From: Paenibacillus silvisoli
GTDB taxonomy: Bacteria; Bacillota; Bacilli; Paenibacillales; Paenibacillaceae
DNA: 64,000 nt
Direction: 5' to 3'
Assembly (NCBI RefSeq): GCF_030866765.1
Contig: NZ_CP133017.1
Location: forward strand, 2,958,001-3,022,000
Shown here piece by piece: positions 35,009 to 42,906 of this stretch. The notes beneath the pieces are model-generated. The model did no database searches. It was not told the DNA's origin and saw nothing but the letters and a program-made list of their open reading frames with translations. The position numbers and the translations under genes were made by a program. Every line of letters begins with the position of its first letter. Position 1 is the stretch's first letter.

Positions 35009-36916
35009 ATGAGTTTATCGATCTCTTGTCAGACATTGCAGCTTCGGTACCATGCAACCGAGGGCATTCGGCTTACTGAGAAATCGTCAGGTCAAACATG
35101 GGTTTGGCCGGTTCAAACATTAGGGGCGGTCAAGGTGGAAACGGACCCCGGAAACGCAGCGCCCTCTTCCTCCAACCGATTCAATGGACTCGATCGGATC
35201 GAATTGGTCCAGACGGATACCTGGCGGATTGACGCGGTTGACACGGCGGATAACAGTTTACGTATACAGCTTTCCGGACAGGAGAGCATCATTGAACAAG
35301 TTTGGTCTTTGGAAGCAACTGGGGTTACCGTTATCACGGAGGTCAAGGCATGGGATTACTCCAATCCGGAGGTCCGGCTCGTCTCCCCGGGTATATTGCA
35401 CTCGGGCAACGGCGCTTCTCCCGCCGTACTCCCTATTTATCAAGGCATTGTTCACCACCAGGGGGATTACGCGGCTCTGATTGCTCCCGGTTCCCACGGC
35501 CGGTACCAGTTGGGCTTCTCCGGTCTTCTTGGCAAAGACGGCGCCTTGTCGGCCATCGTTGACCTGAACTGGGATTACGAGTTATACATTCGGGCGACCT
35601 CCAACCTGGAAGACCAAATTGCTTATGTCCCCCGAACGACCTTCGGCGAGTATGCCGCCTCTTATACGACCTACTTTAAAATTTGTAATTCCACTGTATT
35701 CGATTTGGCCCAGACGTATAGAAGCTTCAAGATTGCGCGCGGAGAGTTCGTTACTTGGGAAGAGAAGCTGGAGAAGACCCCGGGACTCGTTAAAATGTTT
35801 GGCGCACCTCATTTCTTCATTGGCTATCACGAAAGCAATCACGATTACATAGGCGCGTTAAAACAAGCGAAGGAAATGGGATTTGAAAATGCGTTCGTAT
35901 ACCCTACGACGTTCCGCAGCTATAATCCGGAAATGGAATTAATGGACGGGGTCCATTGGATTGACATCAGCGCCATTCACGAAGATATCAAGGCGCTCGA
36001 TTATCATATTTCCCCGTGGTCTTGGTGCGAAGAAGTGTCCATTCAATCCAAATCCGACCGGGGGGTATGGGCTATACTCGGCGTGAACGAGAAAGGAAAA
36101 TATAACGGCGGCTGGGCGACCGGAGACTATCAATGGTATACGGTTGCCGGCGATGCGCAGGTGCAGTTTATGCGCTGGGCTCAGGACAACATGTGGCCCG
36201 AATTGACGGCGCAGCACTTCGATGTGACGGGCAATTTGGTATTTCCTCATATCTACGGCCAGAAGAAATTCGACCGCGCTGCCGATGTCGAGTGCCGAAG
36301 AGATGTGTTGGAACAAGCAGCGATTAAGGGGCCGGTCTCGACCGAAGGATTCTGCGATGGCTTCCAGCAGTCGATTCATTGCGGGAGTGTAATGGCATTT
36401 CCGTCTTGGGGGGAGCGGGATTGGTGGACCGTGCCGCTCAATGCGATTATTTTCCATGACAGCGCGATGAACGTATGGTGGGAATGCGACAGCTACAACA
36501 ATCCGCATCACCAAACCCAGCATCACCGCGATAAGCATGTTGCTCCGGCAGGCGGCGGCAAGCCGGTAGAACAATCCTTATGGGACGCTCTGCAAGGCTC
36601 GCCGCCTAATATTTTCTTGTGCGGCAAGATGTACCGTCCGGCTGACGGCGTACATTTCTCCAAGGGATATACGTTCTACGATGTCCAGATCGAAGATGAA
36701 TTGACCCAACAGGCATTAAAGCTTGCCAAGCCGGTCGCAGACCTTCACCGAAAAATCGGCAAACAGCGGATTGTGAGCTATGAAATATTAACTGCTGATG
36801 GGCAGGTACAAAGATCGACCTACAGGGATGGAACAACCGTCACCGTAAACTTCGGGCAAACGAGCTGGTCGGACGGTACAAGAACCTACGATGCGGAATC
36901 GTGGAGCGTTCATTAG
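35009..36916 (+). CDS. large glycosidase-like protein, family uncertain
   Basis: A 635-residue protein without signal peptide. It begins with a beta-sandwich (residues 1-260, SLSISCQTLQLRYHATEGIR) and continues into a barrel-like region with many Trp and acidic residues: FFIGYHESNHDYIGALKQAK, ISPWSWCEEV, QHFDVTGNLVFPHIYG and GPVSTEGFCDGFQQSIHCG. The arrangement, with an Asp-rich strand (HFDVTG) and a later Glu (STEGFCDG), resembles the GH101/DUF5696 type of barrel hydrolase, but I cannot confirm that. ATG 35009 has GGGAAGGGAG upstream; the 25 codons before it overlap the GH39-like gene. It probably works with the GH39-like protein on the same substrate. Confidence 0.6.
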   Translation: MSLSISCQTLQLRYHATEGIRLTEKSSGQTWVWPVQTLGAVKVETDPGNAAPSSSNRFNGLDRIELVQTDTWRIDAVDTADNSLRIQLSGQESIIEQVWSLEATGVTVITEVKAWDYSNPEVRLVSPGILHSGNGASPAVLPIYQGIVHHQGDYAALIAPGSHGRYQLGFSGLLGKDGALSAIVDLNWDYELYIRATSNLEDQIAYVPRTTFGEYAASYTTYFKICNSTVFDLAQTYRSFKIARGEFVTWEEKLEKTPGLVKMFGAPHFFIGYHESNHDYIGALKQAKEMGFENAFVYPTTFRSYNPEMELMDGVHWIDISAIHEDIKALDYHISPWSWCEEVSIQSKSDRGVWAILGVNEKGKYNGGWATGDYQWYTVAGDAQVQFMRWAQDNMWPELTAQHFDVTGNLVFPHIYGQKKFDRAADVECRRDVLEQAAIKGPVSTEGFCDGFQQSIHCGSVMAFPSWGERDWWTVPLNAIIFHDSAMNVWWECDSYNNPHHQTQHHRDKHVAPAGGGKPVEQSLWDALQGSPPNIFLCGKMYRPADGVHFSKGYTFYDVQIEDELTQQALKLAKPVADLHRKIGKQRIVSYEILTADGQVQRSTYRDGTTVTVNFGQTSWSDGTRTYDAESWSVH

Positions 36917-36937
36917 AAGGCGAAGGAGGCACGCTGC

Positions 36938-37816
36938 ATGCGAGGACAATTACAGCTGATTGATGATGCGAAAGCAACGTTGGGGGAAGGACCTTGTTGG
37001 GATCGCGTCAATGGGGTGCTTTACTGGGTGGATATTATCGAGAAAAAGGTTCACGTCTATAATCCCTTGCTAAATAGCAAACGAGTCATCCAGCTAGAGC
37101 AATGTCCCGGTACGATTGTACCTCGGAAATCGGGCGGCGTTGTCCTTGCGATGGATCGGGCTTTTTACGCGTTGGATCTTATGACGGAGAGGTTGACACT
37201 GTTGGCCGGAATACCGAACGAGCCTGCGGAGAACCGGTTTAATGACGGCAAATGCGATGCCGCGGGAAGGTTTTGGGCGGGAACGACACCTTTAGCAGAT
37301 ATTGAACCAACGGGGAGCCTTTACTGCCTTGAAGCGGATCTTAACGTCCGGCATGCGTTCGGGGGCGTCGTTTGCTCCAATGGAATTGCCTGGAGTCCGG
37401 ACGACAAGACCATGTACTATATCGATTCTTTAACAAGGGAAGTCGAAGCTTTTGATTATAACGCAGCGAGTGGAGAGATCGATGGCAGAAGAACCGTTAT
37501 CAAGCTCCCTGAAGGGGAAGGGCTGCCCGATGGGATGACGATCGATTCGGAAGGCATGCTGTGGGTGGCGCAATGGGATGGCTATAAGGTTTCGCGTTGG
37601 AATCCACAGAACGGTGAGAGACTCGAGATCATCCCGGTACCGGCGGCGAGAGTAACCTCCTGCACGTTCGGCGGAGAGAAGCTTGACGAGTTATACATCA
37701 CGACAGCTCGGAACGGACTCTCCGATCAAGCGCTGGCCGAACAACCTCTCGCGGGAGGACTGTTCAAAATCAAGACCCATGTGAGCGGGGCGGCAAATCA
37801 TCCTTTTGTCGGATAA
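36938..37816 (+). CDS. SMP-30/gluconolactonase-family lactonase
   Basis: A 292-residue six-bladed beta-propeller of the SMP-30/LRE family. Blade motifs with metal ligands are seen: LGEGPCWDRVNGVLYWVDI (Glu), NRFNDGKCDAAGRFWAGT (Asn-Asp), CSNGIAWSPDDKTMYYIDS (Asn-Asp) and LPDGMTIDSEGMLWVAQW (Asp). Members hydrolyse sugar lactones with Ca2+ or Zn2+. In this cluster it would open the lactone made by the dehydrogenase. AAGGAGG precedes ATG 36938. No signal peptide is present, consistent with a cytoplasmic role. Confidence 0.88.
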   Translation: MRGQLQLIDDAKATLGEGPCWDRVNGVLYWVDIIEKKVHVYNPLLNSKRVIQLEQCPGTIVPRKSGGVVLAMDRAFYALDLMTERLTLLAGIPNEPAENRFNDGKCDAAGRFWAGTTPLADIEPTGSLYCLEADLNVRHAFGGVVCSNGIAWSPDDKTMYYIDSLTREVEAFDYNAASGEIDGRRTVIKLPEGEGLPDGMTIDSEGMLWVAQWDGYKVSRWNPQNGERLEIIPVPAARVTSCTFGGEKLDELYITTARNGLSDQALAEQPLAGGLFKIKTHVSGAANHPFVG

Positions 37817-37832
37817 GGAGGCTATCACCCAA

Positions 37833-38615
37833 ATGATTACCAGTACCGAAAGAGATTCTTATTATGAACACGGTTATCTGATCTGCAGACAAATTTTCTC
37901 GCCAGAACATGTGGCGTACATCAAGTTAGGGGTTCAGAGAATTATTGACCAGGCTAAATCCGGAGAAGGAAAAGATATCCCATGGATCAACAAAGAAAAA
38001 GGGATTCCCGAACGCCTGAGCTACCTGTTGAGTCCGGATTATTTCCAGCCGGAAATCGCTTTTACGCTAGAGGAATCGCCTATTATTGATATTATTGAAG
38101 GTTTGCTTGAAGGTCCGGTCCGTTACAGCTTAGCCGGTATGCTGGCAAGCGGAGACGGCAAAGGCTACAGCTTGCCATGGCATCGCGATTTGGCGCCGAC
38201 CGAAGGCTCCGGGCAATTAACGCAGCTGATTCGTGCGGCAAGGAATTGCTGCCAGCTGAATGCGCCGCTCTTTCAAGATCGTTACTTAAAGATCGTTCCC
38301 GGGAGCCATATCAGAGCGACTAGCAGTGCGGAAATAGATACGTTCAAGAACATCCCGAACGGAGAAATGCCGGGTGAACTCACCGTAGAGCTGGAGCCGG
38401 GGGATATCGTATTTTACAACCCGAATCTCATTCATACCGGTTACAATCCGGAAGGAAGCTTCAGATGGACGTTACACTACACCTTCTGGCGATCGGAAGC
38501 TCCCCATTGGTCGCTTGAGCTGAAACAGCTGGAATGGATCGAAAATACGGATTTTCAGCGCTATGGCCCTAGAATCCGCACCCAATTCGAACGATTCGTC
38601 AACTCGCCGCGATAA
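37833..38615 (+). CDS. phytanoyl-CoA dioxygenase (PhyH)-family oxygenase
   Basis: A 260-residue Fe(II)/2-oxoglutarate oxygenase. Iron ligands: YSLPWHRDLAPTEG (His-x-Asp) and HTGYNPEGSFRWTLHYTF, with the distal His and the 2-oxoglutarate Arg. AAGGAGG lies 11 bases upstream of ATG 37833; the frame before it overlaps the SMP-30 gene. In the cluster it may remove a methyl or other group oxidatively from the sugar, for instance O-demethylation, but that is guesswork. It differs strongly from the PhyH protein at 10256. Confidence 0.82.
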   Translation: MITSTERDSYYEHGYLICRQIFSPEHVAYIKLGVQRIIDQAKSGEGKDIPWINKEKGIPERLSYLLSPDYFQPEIAFTLEESPIIDIIEGLLEGPVRYSLAGMLASGDGKGYSLPWHRDLAPTEGSGQLTQLIRAARNCCQLNAPLFQDRYLKIVPGSHIRATSSAEIDTFKNIPNGEMPGELTVELEPGDIVFYNPNLIHTGYNPEGSFRWTLHYTFWRSEAPHWSLELKQLEWIENTDFQRYGPRIRTQFERFVNSPR

Positions 38616-38645
38616 TGATTTCTCTATAGAGAGGAGGGGAATAGC

Positions 38646-39656
38646 ATGATTCAAGACATTACTCCGATAGCGGCCATAGATTGGGAGTCCCCGGGAAAAC
38701 GGATTTATCATATCCCATTTACGTACGACGGAGCCTGGGCCCGCGTAAGAATCCCGCTATGCGTCATTTGCGGGAATTCTCCGGGGAAGACTGTAGCAGC
38801 GATCGGGGGCACGCATGGAGACGAGTATGAAGGGCCGGTAGCGCTGAAGCGGTTAATCAGCGATCTGGAGGCGGAGAGCGTTACCGATGGCCGCTTGATC
38901 ATTATTCCTGTCCTGAATGTACCCGCTTTCGAGATCGATTCACGGGATTCCCGGCTTGACGGCGGGAATATGAACAGGGCATTCCCAGGGGATGCCAACG
39001 GAAGCATTACCAAACGGATTGCCCGATTCGTTACCGATGAAGTGCTTACGCGGGCTGATATCGTCATCGATTTTCATTCGGCAGGCGGGGCAATGGAAAT
39101 TGCCCCCTGCACATCGTTCCATTCGATCGATGATCCCGACTTGTTCGAGCAATACAAGAAGACGGCTTTTCTATTCGGAATGCCGTTCACGTTAATCTAC
39201 ACAAGCGGGATGGGGACGGGGCTGTTAACCGAAGAGGCTGAGAAAATGGGGAAAATTACCTTGGGCGGAGAGTTTGGTTTCGGGGCATCTACGAACCTAT
39301 CGGGTGTACGCTGGGCCTACGAAGGTCTGCTAAATGTAATGAGATATAATGGCATGATGAAAGGAGAATTGACTTCTTTGCTGACGCCGGAATACGAGAA
39401 ACAACGTCTCGTAACCAATACCGACATCAACAGTTATATTACTGCGCCGATTAGCGGCATTTCCGAACCATTGGTGCCTCTAGGCTCTTTCGTGAGGGCC
39501 GGGCAGCCGGTCATCCAAATTCACGATTTCGAGCGGTTCGATGAGAACGGCTGCGTGATTCGCGCAGATAAAGACGGTTACGTGATCATGCGAAGATTTA
39601 GGGCACGTACAAATCAAGGTGACGTCGTTATGGTTATCGGTTCTGAAATCGAATAA
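38646..39656 (+). CDS. M14/aspartoacylase-family zinc deacylase
   Basis: A 336-residue zinc hydrolase of the succinylglutamate desuccinylase/aspartoacylase type. Ligands: GGTHGDEYEG (His-x-x-Glu) and DIVIDFHSAGG (His). A C-terminal beta-domain (SGISEPLVPLGSFVRAGQPV) is like that of DoeB-type N-acyl-diaminobutyrate deacylases. It removes acyl groups from amines or amino acids. GAGGAGGGG precedes ATG 38646. It closes the cluster: a hairpin at 39667-39690 follows, without a real T-run. Confidence 0.85.
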   Translation: MIQDITPIAAIDWESPGKRIYHIPFTYDGAWARVRIPLCVICGNSPGKTVAAIGGTHGDEYEGPVALKRLISDLEAESVTDGRLIIIPVLNVPAFEIDSRDSRLDGGNMNRAFPGDANGSITKRIARFVTDEVLTRADIVIDFHSAGGAMEIAPCTSFHSIDDPDLFEQYKKTAFLFGMPFTLIYTSGMGTGLLTEEAEKMGKITLGGEFGFGASTNLSGVRWAYEGLLNVMRYNGMMKGELTSLLTPEYEKQRLVTNTDINSYITAPISGISEPLVPLGSFVRAGQPVIQIHDFERFDENGCVIRADKDGYVIMRRFRARTNQGDVVMVIGSEIE

Positions 39657-39666
39657 GAGCATTTCG

Positions 39667-39690
39667 AGGCCGCCGGTCGATTGGCGGCCT
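39667..39690 (+). terminator. hairpin at the end of the 22.5-39.7 kb cluster
   Basis: AGGCCGCC (39667-39674) / GGCGGCCT (39683-39690), perfect eight-base arms, followed by TCGTTGCGTTT. The short T-tract makes it a weaker terminator. Confidence 0.6.
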
Positions 39691-39724
39691 TCGTTGCGTT
39701 TACTGGAACTATTTGGTGATAGAG

Positions 39725-39753
39725 TACCATTCCATAAGCGTAAAAAAATGGTA
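39725..39753. promoter_or_regulatory. inverted repeat upstream of the C39-like gene
   Basis: TACCATT (39725-39731) / AATGGTA (39747-39753), perfect seven-base arms with a 15-base A-rich centre, 40 bases before the start codon. It could be an operator or a promoter-region hairpin. Confidence 0.4.
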
Positions 39754-39792
39754 TTATTGCGGAAGTGATGAATAGATCGATAAGAGGAAACC

Positions 39793-40827
39793 ATGAAGAA
39801 CGAATTATCCTTTATTGTCCCGTTCAGCGGCTTCGATTCAACATCTTTTATTAACTGCTTCGCCTCAACCTATCTGTTCCTTGAGAACATCGAGGCTGTC
39901 CGCGAGAGAGCGGTTGCGTTGCAGGAGATTTATTTTTTCTTATTTGACACCATTTGCGGGCGAAGCTCCTTACGCTGCCGTTTCGACGGCGAGCCGACCG
40001 AGATGCAGAAATGGATTGGCGAAACAGATCTGGATGGCGGCGGTACGGATCATAATGTTGATTTTTTGTTCGGCTTCGCTGGATACGAATATCGCCAACT
40101 GACCGATTCAGCTTTGTTTAGAGACGAAATCATCGCATCCATCGACGCGGGTAAACCGGTTATCGCAAAAGTGAAAACGAGCGGCAGCCGCTTCCGCGTC
40201 ATTACCGGGTATGATGGCGATGACCTTATTTGCCCCGATTTCGCAAATGCGCAGGCTAAACCACTGGGTGCGCCTTCCTACGATGAGCTTGATACTCTTT
40301 ATATCATCGGTGTTAAGCGTACACCGCGATATACGCTGATAGATGGATTAGAGCGAATTCGACAGGTCATGGCGTACAACATCAATGAAAATCTATGGGG
40401 CAACTATATCGAAAAAATGGGGTTATACACCGCGGACAGCCTGGCTAACGTTGACCTTGAAGAGAAGAAAGCACGAATGAAGCGCGTTGCCGACACCATG
40501 TGGCATACCTTTAACTGTCATAACTTCGCGGAGGTATTCCGCAAATACCGTGACGATGGCGACGCTTCGGTTTACGACACGATTGGCGACATGAAGAAAC
40601 TGCGCGAACCCGGATTAAAGGAATTATGGGATAAGATTAGCCCTAGCTGCGGCTATACGCATGACCTTGCATGGGCGTTGATCGGCCTGGAGGAATGCGC
40701 GGATTGGTCTAAACACGCTGCAGGTTATTTCGGCGAAATGGTGGAATTGACGCTTTGTCGGATTGCGCAGAACGATGTTGATACGCTGGATGCAATGAAG
40801 TGCGCGATTGAAAGATTATCGGAATAG
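39793..40827 (+). CDS. C39/BtrH-like protein with altered catalytic histidine
   Basis: A 344-residue protein whose first 180 residues look like the papain/C39-type fold seen in BtrH-N and bacteriocin peptidases. A Cys-containing first helix (FINCFASTYLFLENIE, Cys22), a GGGTDHNVDFLFGF segment, and KPVIAKVKTSGSRFRVITGY, where C39 enzymes have His-Phe, are visible; here the His is Arg (S-R-F-R-V-I). The C-terminal half is helical, without known motif. It precedes two ABC half-exporters, a context seen in peptide natural-product loci, but no precursor peptide was found. Ribosome binding site AAGAGGAAA before ATG 39793. Confidence 0.5.
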   Translation: MKNELSFIVPFSGFDSTSFINCFASTYLFLENIEAVRERAVALQEIYFFLFDTICGRSSLRCRFDGEPTEMQKWIGETDLDGGGTDHNVDFLFGFAGYEYRQLTDSALFRDEIIASIDAGKPVIAKVKTSGSRFRVITGYDGDDLICPDFANAQAKPLGAPSYDELDTLYIIGVKRTPRYTLIDGLERIRQVMAYNINENLWGNYIEKMGLYTADSLANVDLEEKKARMKRVADTMWHTFNCHNFAEVFRKYRDDGDASVYDTIGDMKKLREPGLKELWDKISPSCGYTHDLAWALIGLEECADWSKHAAGYFGEMVELTLCRIAQNDVDTLDAMKCAIERLSE

Positions 40828-40846
40828 ACCACGCTTTGTCCGAATG

Positions 40847-40873
40847 AAGTCCACGTTAATCGTGGACTTTTTT
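40847..40873 (+). terminator. terminator after C39-like gene
   Basis: AAGTCCACG (40847-40855) / CGTGGACTT (40861-40869), perfect nine-base arms, followed by T-rich sequence. Confidence 0.85.
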
Positions 40874-40949
40874 AGTTATCGATTCGTGGCTGACCAGAAA
40901 CTTGCTAGGCAGGAAAGCACATGAAACAAATGGAATAAGTCATTCAACG

Positions 40950-40977
40950 GGTAGTTGAATATCCCATTTCAACTACC
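40950..40977. promoter_or_regulatory. palindromic operator candidate before ABC exporter operon
   Basis: GGTAGTTGAA (40950-40959) / TTCAACTACC (40968-40977), perfect ten-base arms with an eight-base centre, about 80 bases before the first ABC gene. Its symmetry fits a dimeric repressor such as a GntR or TetR protein, but no such gene is adjacent. Confidence 0.45.
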
Positions 40978-41058
40978 GCTTGATAGGTTGATATTCGTAC
41001 GTGTGCTATGCTGATTTCGACTTTTCGCTTCAGCCATATTTCATAAGGAGGTTTTTAA

Positions 41059-42906
41059 GTGTCAATAGAGAAAAAAGCGGCATACTCCGCGTGGTCGAAC
41101 ATCGTTTATTCCATGCGGCTGCACTGGCGGGCAAGGCCGCTGACATTAATTTGCTGTGCCTTCTCGGCGCTTGTTGGCGTCGGTCTGCCTTTTGTAAGCA
41201 TACTCATGCCCAAAATCGTCATCGACAACATTATTGCAGGCGTCACGCCTAGCGAGTTTATTCTGTCAGTGGGCGTCATGGCGCTGCTTCTAGCCGCGCT
41301 GAGCTGCGCGAAAAGCTTCGCCGACCTCATCACCTATGAATCTGTTGGTACCATCAGCATATTGAAGCACCTTCAAACCATTATGCATAAGCATCTGAAT
41401 ATGGACTACGAGGTGCTGGAAAGCCCCGGCTACGCAAAGCTGGGCGAAAAGGCGTGGCGCGCCATGCAAAGCAATCACTCTCCAGCCTCCAATATACCGC
41501 GAAACCTCTCGCAGCTACTCATGAACGTATTGGGCTTTCTTGCATATGGAACGGTTATTGTAAAGGTGCACCCTCTCATTATTCTCATTCTCGCCGTGTC
41601 GGCCGGCATCAATTGGCTTGCGCTCTCTCGCGCCCGCAAGATTGAAAGGGACACGAGGGAAGAGAGATCCAAGCTTCAAGGGAAGCTCTGGTATATTCAG
41701 AAGGTTTCGAAGGAGCAGTCCGGCGGCAAAGACGTACGTCTCTATGACCTGAGCAGTTTAATCCGCGGTATTTTTCAAAACGTACTCGTTACTTGTACCG
41801 AAAAAGAGCAAAAGGTTGCGACAGGCGACATGAAGGCTCAGCTTTCGGATGCGGTGCTCAGCCTGATTCGAGACGGTGCCGCGTACGGGTTTCTGATTTA
41901 CTTGCTGTTGAACGGCGAGATGAGCTTGGGCAGCTTCGTGCTCGTATTTGCCGCCATTGGCGCGTTTGCGGGCTGGTTATCGGGCATATTGACCAGCTCA
42001 AGCGAGCTGATGCGTGCTTTGAGCGAGATGTCGGACATACGGGATTATCTGGATGTCCCCGATCTTTCAAACACCGGCTCCGGCCATGCGCTGCCATCCG
42101 GCGATAAGCTGCCTCCCGCGATTACGCTAAGAAACGTCGGTTACACCTATCCGGAGGCCAAGGAACCGACCCTTCGCGGCATTGATCTCGAGATCCTGCC
42201 GGGAGAGCGCATCGCCATCGTCGGTGCAAACGGAGCGGGCAAGACGACTTTTATAAAGCTCCTATGCGGGCTTTATCGGCCGACATGCGGCGAGATTACG
42301 CTCGGCGGCGTCGACATGACGCGCTATAACAGAGACGAATATTTTTCGCTCTTTTCTACGGTGTTTCAGGATATTCATCTCTTCTGCTGCGATATTGCCG
42401 GCAATATATCGCAGCAGTCTCCGGATCAGACAGACTACGAGAAGGTAAAGAAATGCCTCTTCATGTCAGGACTTATGGATAAAGTGAACGGGCTAGAGAA
42501 GGGAGAATCGACCCTTCTTGTACGTCGGGTGCACACCGACGCCATCGAACTCTCCGGCGGCGAGAAGCAGAAGCTGGCGCTTGCGCGCGCGCTGTATAAA
42601 GACGCGCCGGTTATCATCTTGGATGAACCTACGGCTGCGCTTGACCCAATCGCCGAGAGCGAAATCTATCAGCGTTACGCCGAACTGACTGCTGGGCGAA
42701 CATCGATTTACATCTCCCATAGGCTGGCAAGCACGCGTTTCTGTGACCGGATTCTGTTAATCGACGGCGGCGGCATCGCCGAGTGCGGCACGCACGACGA
42801 GCTTATGAGGAACGGCGGGAAATATGCCGAGATGTTTAACGTACAGTCTCACTACTATAAGGATGGGGAGGTTGCCGACAATGAAGAAGCGTTCCATCTG
42901 GCATAA
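41059..42906 (+). CDS. ABC exporter half-transporter (membrane plus ATPase)
   Basis: A 615-residue half-transporter. Six membrane helices lie in residues 20-320. The ATPase has Walker A GANGAGKTTFIKLLCG, a Q-loop in TVFQDIHLF, signature LSGGEKQKLALARAL, Walker B VIILDEPTAALDP and H-loop YISHRLAS. GTG 41059 follows AAGGAGG. It should pair with the next gene as a heterodimer, since the two differ and overlap by 26 bases. The likely role is lipid, peptide or drug export. All nucleotide-binding motifs are intact. Confidence 0.9.
   Translation: MSIEKKAAYSAWSNIVYSMRLHWRARPLTLICCAFSALVGVGLPFVSILMPKIVIDNIIAGVTPSEFILSVGVMALLLAALSCAKSFADLITYESVGTISILKHLQTIMHKHLNMDYEVLESPGYAKLGEKAWRAMQSNHSPASNIPRNLSQLLMNVLGFLAYGTVIVKVHPLIILILAVSAGINWLALSRARKIERDTREERSKLQGKLWYIQKVSKEQSGGKDVRLYDLSSLIRGIFQNVLVTCTEKEQKVATGDMKAQLSDAVLSLIRDGAAYGFLIYLLLNGEMSLGSFVLVFAAIGAFAGWLSGILTSSSELMRALSEMSDIRDYLDVPDLSNTGSGHALPSGDKLPPAITLRNVGYTYPEAKEPTLRGIDLEILPGERIAIVGANGAGKTTFIKLLCGLYRPTCGEITLGGVDMTRYNRDEYFSLFSTVFQDIHLFCCDIAGNISQQSPDQTDYEKVKKCLFMSGLMDKVNGLEKGESTLLVRRVHTDAIELSGGEKQKLALARALYKDAPVIILDEPTAALDPIAESEIYQRYAELTAGRTSIYISHRLASTRFCDRILLIDGGGIAECGTHDELMRNGGKYAEMFNVQSHYYKDGEVADNEEAFHLA

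Noticed and set aside
40874-41058. Possible precursor peptide gene next to the C39-like protein and exporters
   Set aside because: Only a five-codon frame from ATG was found; no leader with GG motif and no Cys/Ser/Thr-rich core.
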